64,000 nt of DNA from Caulochytrium protostelioides (Eukaryota; Chytridiomycota; Caulochytriomycetes; Caulochytriales; Caulochytriaceae): assembly GCA_003615045.1 (NCBI GenBank), contig ML014116.1:124001-188000 (forward strand), written 5' to 3'. The notes below the pieces were generated by a model, which worked only from the letters and a program-made list of their open reading frames with translations, did no database searches and was not told the origin of the DNA. Shown here in pieces: positions 11,436 through 20,689 of the stretch (position 1 is the stretch's first letter; each line of letters opens with the position of its first letter). The position numbers and the translations under genes are program-made.

Positions 11436-12434
11436 CGCCGCGAGAAAGCCGTGGCCGCAAACGATTCGGAAGAAAAAGACAACTGGCCGTGGCAGAGACG
11501 AAGGGGAACCACAGCGGCGACGACGAGCTGCGCGAGTCACCCCCCGACGAGCTGCGGCCCCCGGCCGGCAGCACAACCGTCGCCGTCGCCGCGCTCTCCG
11601 ACCGCGCCACGGCGCGTCCCGTCGCGGCGACCCGCGCGTGCTATATCACATGAGCGCCGTGCACGTGGCCGCGGGGGTGCTCGTGGCTTGTGGCCGCGGT
11701 TGTCAGGCATCTGCCGATCGCGTCGCTGGACCCTGGCCGCGATGCCGGCGCGCGCAGCGAACGGCATGAGCGCCGCGCGCCGAGCCGCCGGCATGGTGAG
11801 AGCAAGAGGTCCAAAAGGGCGGCGCCGTCGCGGGCGAACCCACGCCGGGGGCGCCGGGGGCCTGCGCCCAGTAGTAGACCCTTGCACGACTCGCGACAAG
11901 GGCTCCGAACAAGAAGCGCTTAACTCGTGTTAGGACCGGACGCCAGGAGCCTGCGTCAACCTCCGAGATGTCCGATACGACGGGCCTCGACGCTAGGAGC
12001 TCTCGTATAAATACCAGACCCGATCGCCTCCTCGGGTCATGGCATGGACATCCTAACTCGTGAGCGCCTAGGCTCACTGGGCCCCGCTCGCCCATCGACT
12101 TATCGCTTCCTTTCTCCTTTATGGGTTGTTGTTCCATTGTATGGCCACGCCACGTCATCGGACCGAATTCCAACGACACCGCCATCCTCGCCGCCGGCGA
12201 GGCGGGCGCTGGCAGAGGCGGCCACGCCTTACCCTCAAGAGACCCTGCGCCGAGCAGAACGATCGCCGATCGGCGCGCCCTCAGCGAGAACCTTTCTCGG
12301 AGTGGTGCGGCCATTGCTGCTGGCGACAACGATGACCCTGATGTCCTCGTCGCCAACCTGCTTGCCTGGTCTCGCCTTGCGACCCGCCCGCGCTGCCCGT
12401 GCCCATCGCTCGCTGGCGCTCCCGACGAGTGCTC
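11436..12434. promoter_or_regulatory. Divergent intergenic region between zf-PARP and chitinase genes
   Basis: About 1 kb separates two divergently transcribed genes and must hold both promoters. Apart from the TATA-like element listed separately I see no conserved motif. The open frames here have no recognisable protein features. Confidence 0.5.
12006..12013 (+). promoter_or_regulatory. TATA-like element upstream of chitinase gene
   Basis: TATAAATA lies in a GC-rich background, about 430 bp upstream of the chitinase ATG at 12435. The distance implies a long 5' leader, or an intron in it. Assignment is by position only. Confidence 0.4.
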
Positions 12435-14078
12435 ATGCCGCCACGCAGCTTCCGTCGATGGCTCATCGTGTCGGTGCTGCTGACGCTGTGGTTGCTGTTC
12501 ACGCGGCTGTATCTGAGACTAACGCCGTCGTCGTCGCCGCGCATGGCGTCGCTGTCCCATCGGCCGCAGCCGACGCCGACGGGCCGCCGCGCGATCTACT
12601 ATTACACATCCTGGAGCACCTACGGCCGCGACTACCAGGTAGCGGATCTGCCCGAGGCCGTCACGGACGTGGTGTATGCGTTCTTCCAAGTGCTGCCCGA
12701 CGGCCGTGTCGCCCCGGGCGACCCCTACGCGGACCTGGAGAAACGGTTTACCGACCGCGGCGTGCCGCCCCTCGACACGTGGGATGACACGTGGCAGCAC
12801 GGCGATGGCGACCATAGTGGCGGCGCTGCGCCGAGCCGCGTGTATGGCAACTTGGGCCAGCTCGCCAAGCTGAAGGCGGCGCGGCCGGGGCTGCGTGTCG
12901 CGGTCGCGCTGGGCGGCGCGACCGGCAGCGCGCACTTCTCTCCGGCGGTGCGCACGCGCACCTCGCGGGCGCGGCTCTGCGCTGCGATCGTCGGCCTGCT
13001 CGCGCAGTATCCGGTGCTGTCCGGCGTCGTGCTCGACTGGGAGTTCCCGTCGGACGACGGCGTCAACTACGGCGCCGCGGGCAATGCCGTTGACGTCGGC
13101 GACAGCGCGCACTTCATGACGCTGCTCGCGATGCTCCGTGACGCCCTGGACGGCGCCCGCGACGGCGCAAGCGAGCGCTGGACGCTCGCTGTCTGCATGC
13201 CGGCGGACCCGGCGAAGGCCCGCGTCGACGTCCGCGCCATGGCGGCGTCCGTCGACGAGCTGCACGTCATGACCTACGACTTTGCGGCCGGCGAGTGGAG
13301 CGAGACGCAGGCGCGGTTCCACACGAACCCGCGGCGCAGCCGGCACGGCCCGCTGAGCTGCGAGGCGTCGGCGGCCTTCTATGTCGCGCAGGGCATGCCC
13401 GCGGGCCGCGTGTTCCTGGGCGGCGCATTCTACTCTCGCGGCTTTGCCAACACGGACGGGCCCGGTGCCGCGGCGCAAGGCGGGAGTCCTCACCAGTCCT
13501 GGGAGCCGGGAATGGTCGACTACAAGGCGCTGCCGTGGCCCGGGTCGGTCGAGCACACTGACCCGGAGTCCGGCGCCGGGTATGCGTACGACCCGCAGAC
13601 CCGTGTGCTCGACACGTACGACACGCCCGCCTCCCTGACCGAGAAGTGCCGCATCGTGGGCGAGCACGGGCTCGGCGGCATCGTCCTCTGGGAGGCCTCG
13701 GCGGACCGGCCCTTCCACGACCCGCGGTCGCTCATGCAGACGCTGTACCGCCATCTCACCCACGGCACGCCCGACCAGCCTGCGCCGGTGCCGCTGCCGC
13801 GGTCGCCGCTGCCGTCGGTGCCGCCGCCGCCGCCGCCGCCGCGGTCGCCGCTGCCGCCGCCCCTCCCGCCACGGCCAGCCCTCCCGCCACGACCCCCGCT
13901 GCCCATCTCCGACCGTGGGGCCGAGCCGGCGGCCGCGCCGTGGCGCGTGGGCCTGCCGTATGCCGTCGGGGACCGCGCGACGGAGGCGGGCCGCGTGTAT
14001 ACCTGCCGCACGCCGCACACGAGCCAGAGCGACTGGCCGCCGTCGCGCGTTCCGGCGCTGTGGCAGGCGGCGCGGTGA
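12435..14078 (+). CDS. Membrane-anchored GH18 chitinase-like protein with C-terminal CBM5/12 chitin-binding module
   Basis: The 547-residue frame is read from the ATG at 12435; an upstream in-frame GTG is discounted. The N-terminus (RRWLIVSVLLTLWLLFTRL) is a basic residue pair followed by one hydrophobic segment, so a type II signal anchor or uncleaved signal. The body is a GH18 barrel: RAIYYYTSW at strand 1, a VAVALGG strand, the catalytic strand SGVVLDWEFP with the proton donor E203 and D201, then HVMTYDFAAGEWS and GIVLWE. GH18 enzymes cleave beta-1,4-GlcNAc bonds in chitin. The usual DxxDxDxE is reduced to SxxVxDxE, so the first two aspartates are replaced. A Pro-rich linker (13770-13910) leads to a CBM5/12-type module with YAVGDRA, YTCRTPHTSQ and ALW. 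A cell-wall remodelling role is likely. Whether it is fully active is uncertain. Confidence 0.85.
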   Translation: MPPRSFRRWLIVSVLLTLWLLFTRLYLRLTPSSSPRMASLSHRPQPTPTGRRAIYYYTSWSTYGRDYQVADLPEAVTDVVYAFFQVLPDGRVAPGDPYADLEKRFTDRGVPPLDTWDDTWQHGDGDHSGGAAPSRVYGNLGQLAKLKAARPGLRVAVALGGATGSAHFSPAVRTRTSRARLCAAIVGLLAQYPVLSGVVLDWEFPSDDGVNYGAAGNAVDVGDSAHFMTLLAMLRDALDGARDGASERWTLAVCMPADPAKARVDVRAMAASVDELHVMTYDFAAGEWSETQARFHTNPRRSRHGPLSCEASAAFYVAQGMPAGRVFLGGAFYSRGFANTDGPGAAAQGGSPHQSWEPGMVDYKALPWPGSVEHTDPESGAGYAYDPQTRVLDTYDTPASLTEKCRIVGEHGLGGIVLWEASADRPFHDPRSLMQTLYRHLTHGTPDQPAPVPLPRSPLPSVPPPPPPPRSPLPPPLPPRPALPPRPPLPISDRGAEPAAAPWRVGLPYAVGDRATEAGRVYTCRTPHTSQSDWPPSRVPALWQAAR

Positions 14079-14313
14079 CGGCCCGTGCCGCGGCCTGCAG
14101 CGACGCCTGGGGCTGCCAGCATGCCATGCCATGCCGGGCGGGAGGGCTGGCCGGGGCGCATCGCGCTGACTGCGTAGCGCCGTGGGTCGCCCCAAAGCGA
14201 TGGACCGCTCTCGATCAGAGATCTCATCGGAGCGTCACGGGCATCGTGATGACCGCGCATGGCGCGCATGCATGGATGTGATGAGTTGATAAGATATGGA
14301 TATAGATATCAAC

Positions 14314-16116
14314 TTAGGATTCGGCGACCGAGGACTGCCGCATCGTCGTTAGCTGGGGCGAGACTGTGAACGCGGCCTCGGTGGCGGCGCGCACGGCATC
14401 CAGCGTGGTGTCGGGGGCGATCTCGATCAGCGTGAGGCCCACGCCGGGCTCGACGTCAAAGACGGCCATGTCGGTGATGATGCGGTTGACGCACGCGATG
14501 CCGGTCAGCGGCAGATCGCACTGCTTGACGAGCTTGGGCTTGCCGTGCTTGGAGACGTGCTCGGTCAGCACGACAACGCGGGTCGGCGAGCCCTTGGCGA
14601 CGAGATCCATGGCACCGCCGGGGCCCTTGACCATGCTCCGCGGGATCATGTAGTTGGCGAGGTCGCCGGTCTCCGAGACCTGCAGCGCGCCCAGCACGGA
14701 CATGGCGAGGTGCCCGCCACGAATCATCCCGAACGACTCGGCCGATTCGAACGTGCAGGCGCCGTCCACGAGCGTCACCGTCTGCTTGCCGGCATTCACG
14801 TTATCGGCATCGATGCGGTCCGGAGTCGGGAAGGGCCCGAGCCCCAGGATGCCGTTCTCGCTCTGCAGGAACACGTGGATGCCCGGCTCGATGTAGTTGC
14901 TCGCCATCACCGGCAGCCCGATGCCGAGGTTGCAGTACATGCCGTTCGTGAACTCGAGGGCGCCGCGGCGCACGATGCGCAGCCGCTTCGCCAGCTCGGC
15001 ATCGGGCCGCGCGCGGTAGCTCTGAAGCCGGCCGCCCTGTGCCGGGTCGCGCACCGTCACGCGCTCGATGCGCTTCTCGTACGCGTGGCCGTGCACGACG
15101 CGGTGCACATACACGCTGGGCAGATGGATCTGGTCCGGGGGCAGCGCGCCCACAGGTACGATCTCCTCGACCTCGACGATGCACGTCGCTGCGGCCTTCG
15201 CCATCGACGTGTTAAAGTTCTGCGCCGAGCCGCGGAAGACGACGTTGCCGAGCGCGTCGGCCTTCCAGCCCTTGATCAGCGCGTAGTCACCTGTGATCGC
15301 GCGCTCCATGAGGTAGGGTCGCCCGTTAAACGTGCGGGCCTCGCGCGGCGTCGAGACTTCGATCGGCGTGCCGTCCGCGCCATACTTGATGGGCATGCCG
15401 CCGTGCTCGACAGCCGTGCCCACGCCCGCCGGCGTGAAGAACGCCGGGATGCCCGCGCCGCCCGCGCGGCACCGCTCGGCCAGCGTTCCCTGCGGCGTCA
15501 GCTCGACCTCGAGCGCTCCCGTCAGATACAGCCGCTCAAAGAGCTTGTTGTCGCCCACGTACGACGCGATCATCCGCTTGATCTGGCCCGTCTGCATCAG
15601 CAGGCCGAGACCCCAGTCGGCCGTCCCCGCGTTGTTCGACACGACCGTCAGGCCGCTCACGTGCGGCCGGTCCTTCAGCGCGCCGATGAGTTTCTCCGGG
15701 ATGCCACACAGCCCGAACCCGCCGACGAGGAGGACGCTGCCGGGCGCGATGTCGGCAATCGCCGCCTCGGCCGAGGCGACCACTTTCGAGAACCCGGTCT
15801 GCGCCGGCGGCGTGGTCACGGCGTCGCTGACCGGCTGAGCGGTCGCCAACGACGGGCGACGGGCGGCTGCCGTGGTCGTTGTCATGTGGAGGCGGCCCAC
15901 GCCGCACGGCCGGGCCAGCGCAGGCCCGGGGACGGCAGCAGCGACGGCCGCCGTGGCCATCGTGGTCAAAGGTCGGCCGACCGCGGCCGTCCAGAACGGG
16001 ACGCGGCGCCATGCGTTCAGCCGCTGCGGTCGAGAACGCGTCGGCAGCGAGCGCGTGGCGGTTAAGGCGAGGATCGAGGCGGCGGCCGGCGTCGCGGTCC
16101 GCGTGGGCCAGCGCAT
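14314..16116 (-). CDS. OXCT1: Succinyl-CoA:3-ketoacid CoA-transferase, mitochondrial
   Basis: The frame gives 600 residues from the ATG at 16116; the longer frame begins at a GTG and is discounted. The enzyme moves CoA from succinyl-CoA to acetoacetate for ketone-body use in the mitochondrial matrix. The N-terminal subunit-A-like half carries LLVGGFGLCGIPEKL and SNNAGTADWGLG. The C-terminal subunit-B-like half carries FTNGMYCNLGIGLP and QSENGILGLGPFP, whose glutamate (E420) is the catalytic residue that forms the enzyme-CoA thioester. GGAMDLVAKG and a DTTLDAV tail follow. Both halves are fused as in animal and fungal enzymes. The first roughly 125 residues are Arg/Ala/Thr-rich and act as, or contain, the mitochondrial targeting sequence. 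Internal ATGs at 15960 and near 15885 could give shorter precursors. It converges with the chitinase gene across 235 bp. Confidence 0.95.
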   Translation of the reverse strand: MRWPTRTATPAAASILALTATRSLPTRSRPQRLNAWRRVPFWTAAVGRPLTTMATAAVAAAVPGPALARPCGVGRLHMTTTTAAARRPSLATAQPVSDAVTTPPAQTGFSKVVASAEAAIADIAPGSVLLVGGFGLCGIPEKLIGALKDRPHVSGLTVVSNNAGTADWGLGLLMQTGQIKRMIASYVGDNKLFERLYLTGALEVELTPQGTLAERCRAGGAGIPAFFTPAGVGTAVEHGGMPIKYGADGTPIEVSTPREARTFNGRPYLMERAITGDYALIKGWKADALGNVVFRGSAQNFNTSMAKAAATCIVEVEEIVPVGALPPDQIHLPSVYVHRVVHGHAYEKRIERVTVRDPAQGGRLQSYRARPDAELAKRLRIVRRGALEFTNGMYCNLGIGLPVMASNYIEPGIHVFLQSENGILGLGPFPTPDRIDADNVNAGKQTVTLVDGACTFESAESFGMIRGGHLAMSVLGALQVSETGDLANYMIPRSMVKGPGGAMDLVAKGSPTRVVVLTEHVSKHGKPKLVKQCDLPLTGIACVNRIITDMAVFDVEPGVGLTLIEIAPDTTLDAVRAATEAAFTVSPQLTTMRQSSVAES

Positions 16117-16260
16117 AGTGACCGCGGGCAAGCCGGTGGAAGGGAGAGCCACGACGCAGTAAAAAAAAAAAAAGGGCGACGCTGCGGCCGTTCACTTGAC
16201 GAAAGGGAGACTGAGACAACAAGCCACGGAGCGTTCGCCGTCAGCAGTGGGCCGTGTGCC

Positions 16261-16344
16261 GTCAGCAATGTGCCGTCAGCAATGTACCGTCAGCAATGTA
16301 CCGTCAGCAGTGCGTAGTCAGCAGAGCGTAGTCAGTCGTGCGCA
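16261..16344. repeat. 14-bp tandem repeat, six diverged copies
   Basis: The units begin with GTCA at 16261, 16275, 16289, 16303, 16317 and 16331, each 14 bp apart, with a consensus near GTCAGCAATGTRCC. It lies about 150-230 bp upstream of the CoA-transferase start codon, next to the CCAAT cluster. Confidence 0.75.
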
Positions 16345-16345
16345 G

Positions 16346-16378
16346 CCAATAGCCAATAACAACTAGCCAATAGCCAAT
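16346..16378 (+). promoter_or_regulatory. Cluster of four CCAAT boxes upstream of the CoA-transferase gene
   Basis: AGCCAAT occurs at 16344, 16351, 16365 and 16372, so four CCAAT cores fall within 33 bp (they sit as ATTGG on the coding strand). In fungi the HAP/NF-Y complex binds CCAAT and activates mitochondrial and respiratory genes, which would suit a ketone-body enzyme. The regulatory role is inferred from the motif and position. Confidence 0.5.
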
Positions 16379-16800
16379 CGCCAGCAGCGGCGGCAAGAGG
16401 CAACGAGCAGCGAGCGGATCGCAACGACAACGGCCACGCAGACCAACGCGGTCGATGGGACGTAGCGAGGAGACGATACCCAGCGGAGCAGGAAAGAATC
16501 AGGCGCGAGCATTCGTGACGAGGAAGCATCCATCAGTCCGTGCCATGCGTCCTGCGCGGCGTGGGGCTCCCATAAATACGCGACAGAAGGCGGACAGCTC
16601 GCGGAAGCGGTTCGCCAGATCATCGCCGGCGACGGTCACGCGACGGCCAGCGTGACCCCCGCCGTGCCCGCGTGGCCCCGGAGCCGACCGGGGATGGCTC
16701 AGCGCTGCTCGGAGCTGATCGGAGCCGATCGGGGCTGATCGCGGGGGCGCCCGCGATCGGCCGCGCCGCGCCGTCCTCCGGAACGTGGCGCAGCCACGCA

Positions 16801-16835
<35 letters not shown>

Positions 16836-17219
16836 CGGCGGCGGCGGTGGCGACGGCGGCGACGGCGGCGACCATCAAGCCGCCATGCCACTCACGTGAG
16901 CACGCCCCCACCCAGACCCGCGTCGGCGCCATCGGGCGGAACCTCGGGCCGTCCGCGGCGTCGGCGCCAGGCTGGGCCCACGCGGCGTCGCCGTCATCGA
17001 CGATGTCAACCCCACGTCGGGGCCCGGGGCCGTCGGAATCGCGTCGTGGGAATGCTCGGCGAGCGCTCAGCCGGACGCCACCTGGTTCGGCAGGATCTTC
17101 ATCCGAATGGCATCAAGCGCCAGCAGGTGCAGGCCAGGGCCTCGCCCTATGGTCAGGGTTTCTCTATTCATTTTATCGAACACACAGGTCCACCGTCCCC
17201 GACCCAACACGAGTATCGG
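16379..17219. other. Gene-free stretch with a GGC-rich microsatellite
   Basis: No convincing gene is seen. A run of GGC/GAC trinucleotides occupies about 16800-16873. The open frames across it are low-complexity Arg, Gly or Ala strings caused by base composition. Confidence 0.5.
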
Positions 17220-17979
17220 ATGAGCTTGCCCACCCTGGGCTGCAACGGCGCTTGCCCCCGGGGAGCACCGCCCGGCGCCTGGCCTCACGGCGCCTGGCCT
17301 CCCGGGTCAGACCGACAATGGTCAGGATGATCCATGAGGCCAGGCAGCGGCGGATGTTCAACGCGGCATTGAGACCGCGGTTCACAAACTTGCCGTTGGT
17401 GGCTTCACACCACAGCAAACTTCGAACCACGGCCCCCTGGCGCCGGCGTGGACCAGGGTTCAGGATCACTTGCGTCTGGGCATACCTCCAGGACCTGCGC
17501 ACCGGGTTGACCGGCGTCGGTTCGGTCGAGGAGGCCCACCCACCCGGCCCCCGCGAGAGATCGGCACGACCGTTGTGTCCTCGATTTGTATCTTAGCCAT
17601 GACCTGATTCGTCTCGGCATGCACCTGGGTCGTGCGTGAACTCGTCGAACAAGACGGTGCGGAAACGCTGGGCGCACGCCCGAGCCGTTGGACCGGCGAT
17701 CTCGCCCTTGCTCTCCAGGGACTCATTTGGATGCGCCATAGGCAATGACCACGGGCCTCTTCTCCGTGCCCACTTCATTGGCAACGCGGTTAAAGAACTT
17801 GGCGAACACGGGCTGCTTGCCGCTGTAGAGCCGCAGGCGCTGGCGTGCCCAGCACGGCCTCAGGTACCGGTCCACAGCGGCTCGTACGAGACTCACCATC
17901 ATTAGTGGTGCGCGGCGAGCGCTGTGCCTTTGAAGCTCACCTCCGTAGCCGCTGCAGCGGCTCTTTCAAACGGCGCATA
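17220..17979 (-). pseudogene. Fanzor-like nuclease relic, copy A (3' part only)
   Basis: Read on the minus strand with several frame changes. It begins with RLKEPLQRLR, then YSGKQPVFAKFFNRV and PVVIAYGASK followed at once by a stop. After a frameshift come FRTVLFDEF and TTQVHAETNQ, then VVRSLLWCEATNGKFVNRGLNAALNI. These match the central-to-C-terminal part of Fanzor proteins (eukaryotic TnpB relatives), with the VDEF glutamate segment and the NRDxNAAxNI RuvC-III segment. The RuvC-III aspartate is Gly here. The RuvC-I part is missing. Copies B and C align along its length, including the 3' tail up to about 17220. Its 5' edge abuts the stop codon of the secreted-protein gene at 17980. It cannot encode an active nuclease. 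Confidence 0.7.
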
Positions 17980-19776
17980 TCATAGCGGTCGTCTGGGCAA
18001 TTGGAATGGGAACTCATTATGGCCAGTCCCGGGGTGTCGGGGCCGAGAGGAAGCTCGCGAGTTTCGCACGTTCACAGTAGTGTAGGTAGAATAGTAGCTA
18101 GGATCGCCATACTGTGACGATGACCGCAGATCATCCGCTTCTGAGAATCGTCGGGTATACATGGAAGATGGATACCTCGTCTCGGCCGGGACGGGTCGCG
18201 ACTCCATTCGGACCCCATTCACATCATAGTAATCGTCCCTCAGCGGCACTCCCTTCATACTTGGGCGATGAGGTGTGCGCGATCGGTGGCGATGAGGTAA
18301 AGAGTCAAAGCCTTCACGGTAATTCTCGCGTTTCGTTCTGGGGGTGTGTGGAACAGGAACCGGAGTTTCCACTAGGACATAAGGGCGTTCATGCCCATCA
18401 AAGACGGGTACAAATTGGCTTGATCCCCCACCAACTGGAACATTGCCGGTCGACCAGTATCGAGAGTCGGACGTATGTGAGCTATAGCGACGCTGGCGCC
18501 CAGTAAGATCAGGGTGTGAACTTTGCATGTTATCGTATTCGCCGTAGTCATCAACATTGTGGTGTCGCTCGCTTTCAACCCACTCCGGGAACATACGCCG
18601 TTCTCGAGAAGGCCGCGAGTTACTGCGGGGTGGCCCTGCCCAGCGATCATCAGGGACCTCCTCAATATAGACGTCGCCGGCTTCTCGAGTAGTAGAACGA
18701 CCTCGCGATCCCGAAGTTGGCACATGGGCTCGACCCCGCGAGTCAAGATTGCCAAATCTGTGATGCATGCCGCTATCCTGAGTTTGTTGGTTTGGATGTT
18801 GCCTTGAACGACGGTTTGTTTGAGGATCAGGCATCGGGTACGTAAAGTGGGAAGGCGGGAACGGTTGGTAACGAGTCTCGCCAGCGGTGGGAACTCGACC
18901 CCGGTAGTCGAACTCGTCATACTTTGGGTCGTTATATTCATCTGGATGGCGCTGACGGCTGCGTGATCTCGAATGACGACGTGAGAACGGCGTAGGAGAG
19001 CTCTTTCGATTTGGAAGCGATGCTGAGCGAGAACGGCCAGAACGGCCAGAACGGTAAGATTTGTCCGCTTCCCATTCATCTTCATCCGGTGTGTAATACC
19101 CGAAATTCTTCGAGTCTTCCTGATCGAAGATATCATCATTGAAGATGTAGCCGTACTGATCGTCGATGTCGCTAGGAGTCTCTGTCTCTTTGTGTCTTTC
19201 TGAGTCTCTTTTGTTAGGCACGGCTTCATTTTCATGACCGGCGCTACGAGACTGACCCTTCGCATGGCTCGCTTTTGAGTTTTCCGCTGGGACGGAGGGG
19301 ATTTCCGAGGCTTCTGGCGGATCAGGCACAGCCGGAGGTACGCTACGAGATTTTCTTGTTCCTTTTCCCACGCCCTCCGCACGAAACCATCCCATTTTTA
19401 GAGCGACAGCGCCACTGATAGGGTTTTCGGACCCTAATGCAAGGTGCTGCGATGGATCGAAGGAGATCTCGCGAGCCGTCTGCAACGGAGTCGAAAGGCT
19501 CGTCACCGATGCAGGCTGCTGCGAGACGGGCGGCGGCGGCGGCTCCACCACGGGCGCACTGACGGGTCCGGGGGACTCGTTCAACGCAGTCAGGCGCTCG
19601 TGCCCGGCAGGCCATGACGCCGGCAGTTGGCGCCGTTCCTGAGTCGGGGTCGCTGTTTGCGCCGTCGTCGCCGTCGTCTGATCGCCGAGGGAAGGATCGC
19701 CGCAGACGGCATCGGTGGCGAGGAGCACCAGCAGCAGCAGGAGCGGGCCGCTCATACGGTTGAATGGCCACACCAT
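17980..19776 (-). CDS. Secreted disordered Arg/Ser/Tyr-rich protein, leader-cassette family member 1
   Basis: The 598-residue frame is read from the ATG at 19776. The N-terminus MVWPFNRMSGPLLLLLVLL is a classical signal peptide, with predicted cleavage near AVCG|DP. The mature protein has no recognised domain. It is rich in Ser, Arg, Pro, Asp and Tyr, with SR/RS dipeptides (RSGRSGRSRSAS), acidic patches (DEDEWEADKS) and many YG/YD pairs, and it looks intrinsically disordered. Codon use is less GC-biased than in neighbouring housekeeping genes. The first 26 codons and the upstream DNA are almost identical to those of the gene at 22188-24173, yet the mature parts do not align. Function is unknown. 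A secreted or cell-surface role is inferred from the leader. The stop codon touches Fanzor relic A. Confidence 0.7.
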   Translation of the reverse strand: MVWPFNRMSGPLLLLLVLLATDAVCGDPSLGDQTTATTAQTATPTQERRQLPASWPAGHERLTALNESPGPVSAPVVEPPPPPVSQQPASVTSLSTPLQTAREISFDPSQHLALGSENPISGAVALKMGWFRAEGVGKGTRKSRSVPPAVPDPPEASEIPSVPAENSKASHAKGQSRSAGHENEAVPNKRDSERHKETETPSDIDDQYGYIFNDDIFDQEDSKNFGYYTPDEDEWEADKSYRSGRSGRSRSASLPNRKSSPTPFSRRHSRSRSRQRHPDEYNDPKYDEFDYRGRVPTAGETRYQPFPPSHFTYPMPDPQTNRRSRQHPNQQTQDSGMHHRFGNLDSRGRAHVPTSGSRGRSTTREAGDVYIEEVPDDRWAGPPRSNSRPSRERRMFPEWVESERHHNVDDYGEYDNMQSSHPDLTGRQRRYSSHTSDSRYWSTGNVPVGGGSSQFVPVFDGHERPYVLVETPVPVPHTPRTKRENYREGFDSLPHRHRSRTPHRPSMKGVPLRDDYYDVNGVRMESRPVPAETRYPSSMYTRRFSEADDLRSSSQYGDPSYYSTYTTVNVRNSRASSRPRHPGTGHNEFPFQLPRRPL

Positions 19777-20435
19777 GGTGCGCAGTTAGGCGAGGTGTGA
19801 TGGGCAAGACGACGCACGTGCGTTGCTGAAGCGCTATCCAGCAGGTACGGAACAGGGACAGAAGCAAACACAACAAGCAAGGACAGCGAACAGGGGCAAG
19901 CGGAGGCCAGAAAAAAAAGAAACCACACAGCGGTAGAAGCGACACCGCATGTTGCGCGACAGCAGAGTTGCTACGTTGCTACTTGCTGCGTTGTTATGTA
20001 ACTACGCTGCGTTGCGCTGTAGCGATGTTTATAGCGACGCTATAAAGAGACGCATCCATTGGGCCAACTTATATAGACAGGCGGCACACCGCGCGGCGCA
20101 TCAAACTCCGCCGGCAAGAGACGTTGCGGCCGGCCCGTCGACGCGCCCTCGCCCACTATCGGACCCGCACGTCCTTTCGTAGCCTCGTCGGCCACAAAGC
20201 TGCAGGATGAGCGGTTCCTCTTGGCCTCCTGTGCTTCGACGTGGTGCACGGTCGCCGCCGCCGCCGGTGCGTGCGCCCTGACCCTTTCCCTCAGATGACC
20301 ACTGCAGGAGTGTCCTATCGCTCCTGCCGTGTGGCGGCACAGCGATGCTGGGATGCGGTTTTGCTGCCATGCTGTGATGCTGCGATGCCATGTTCGCTCG
20401 TGGGCCATGCTTCGCCGCTCTGGGTTCTTCGCGCT
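19700..20435 (-). repeat. Leader/promoter cassette, copy 1
   Basis: This segment spans the signal-peptide codons of the 598-residue gene and about 660 bp upstream. It aligns to 24097-24750: near-identical for the first roughly 160 bp, then with scattered substitutions and small indels (shared landmarks include GCTACGTTGCTAC and CGGTCGCCGCC). The homology stops abruptly on the coding side at the predicted signal-peptide cleavage point. Confidence 0.8.
20068..20075 (-). promoter_or_regulatory. TATA-like element in leader cassette copy 1
   Basis: TATATAAG is on the minus strand about 290 bp upstream of the ATG at 19776. The equivalent place in cassette copy 2 lacks it, so the second copy may use another element. 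Confidence 0.35.
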
Positions 20436-20689
20436 GACCCCCTGCACGCCACTTCACCTGGGACCCCCTGAATCGGAGACATTCCGGAGTCATCGGCCCC
20501 TGAGGTGGCAGTGATTCCCCGGAATGAGGGAGGTGCGTCGGCCATCCGTCGGTACCGGGACGCTCGCACACCAATACACAATGCGAATGTCGCAGGCGCC
20601 GCGGGGCCTTCCCGTGATCCCTGTCCATTCGGTCTGTGACCGCGGAGGCACGCATCAGTACGCTGGCATCTCCTGTGACGTATGATTGT

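Noticed and set aside
14545-16065. 506-codon plus-strand frame opposite the CoA-transferase
   Set aside because: Sense strand encodes a complete OXCT1 with its catalytic motif; the opposite frame is Arg/His-rich and featureless.
16800-16873. Short regularly spaced units that might suggest a CRISPR-like array
   Set aside because: Plain GGC/GAC trinucleotide slippage without spacers, in a eukaryotic genome.
19949-20182. 77-codon frame with a hydrophobic start, like a small secreted peptide
   Set aside because: It lies in the duplicated cassette, and the equivalent frame in copy 2 has lost the hydrophobic stretch, so it is not conserved as a protein.
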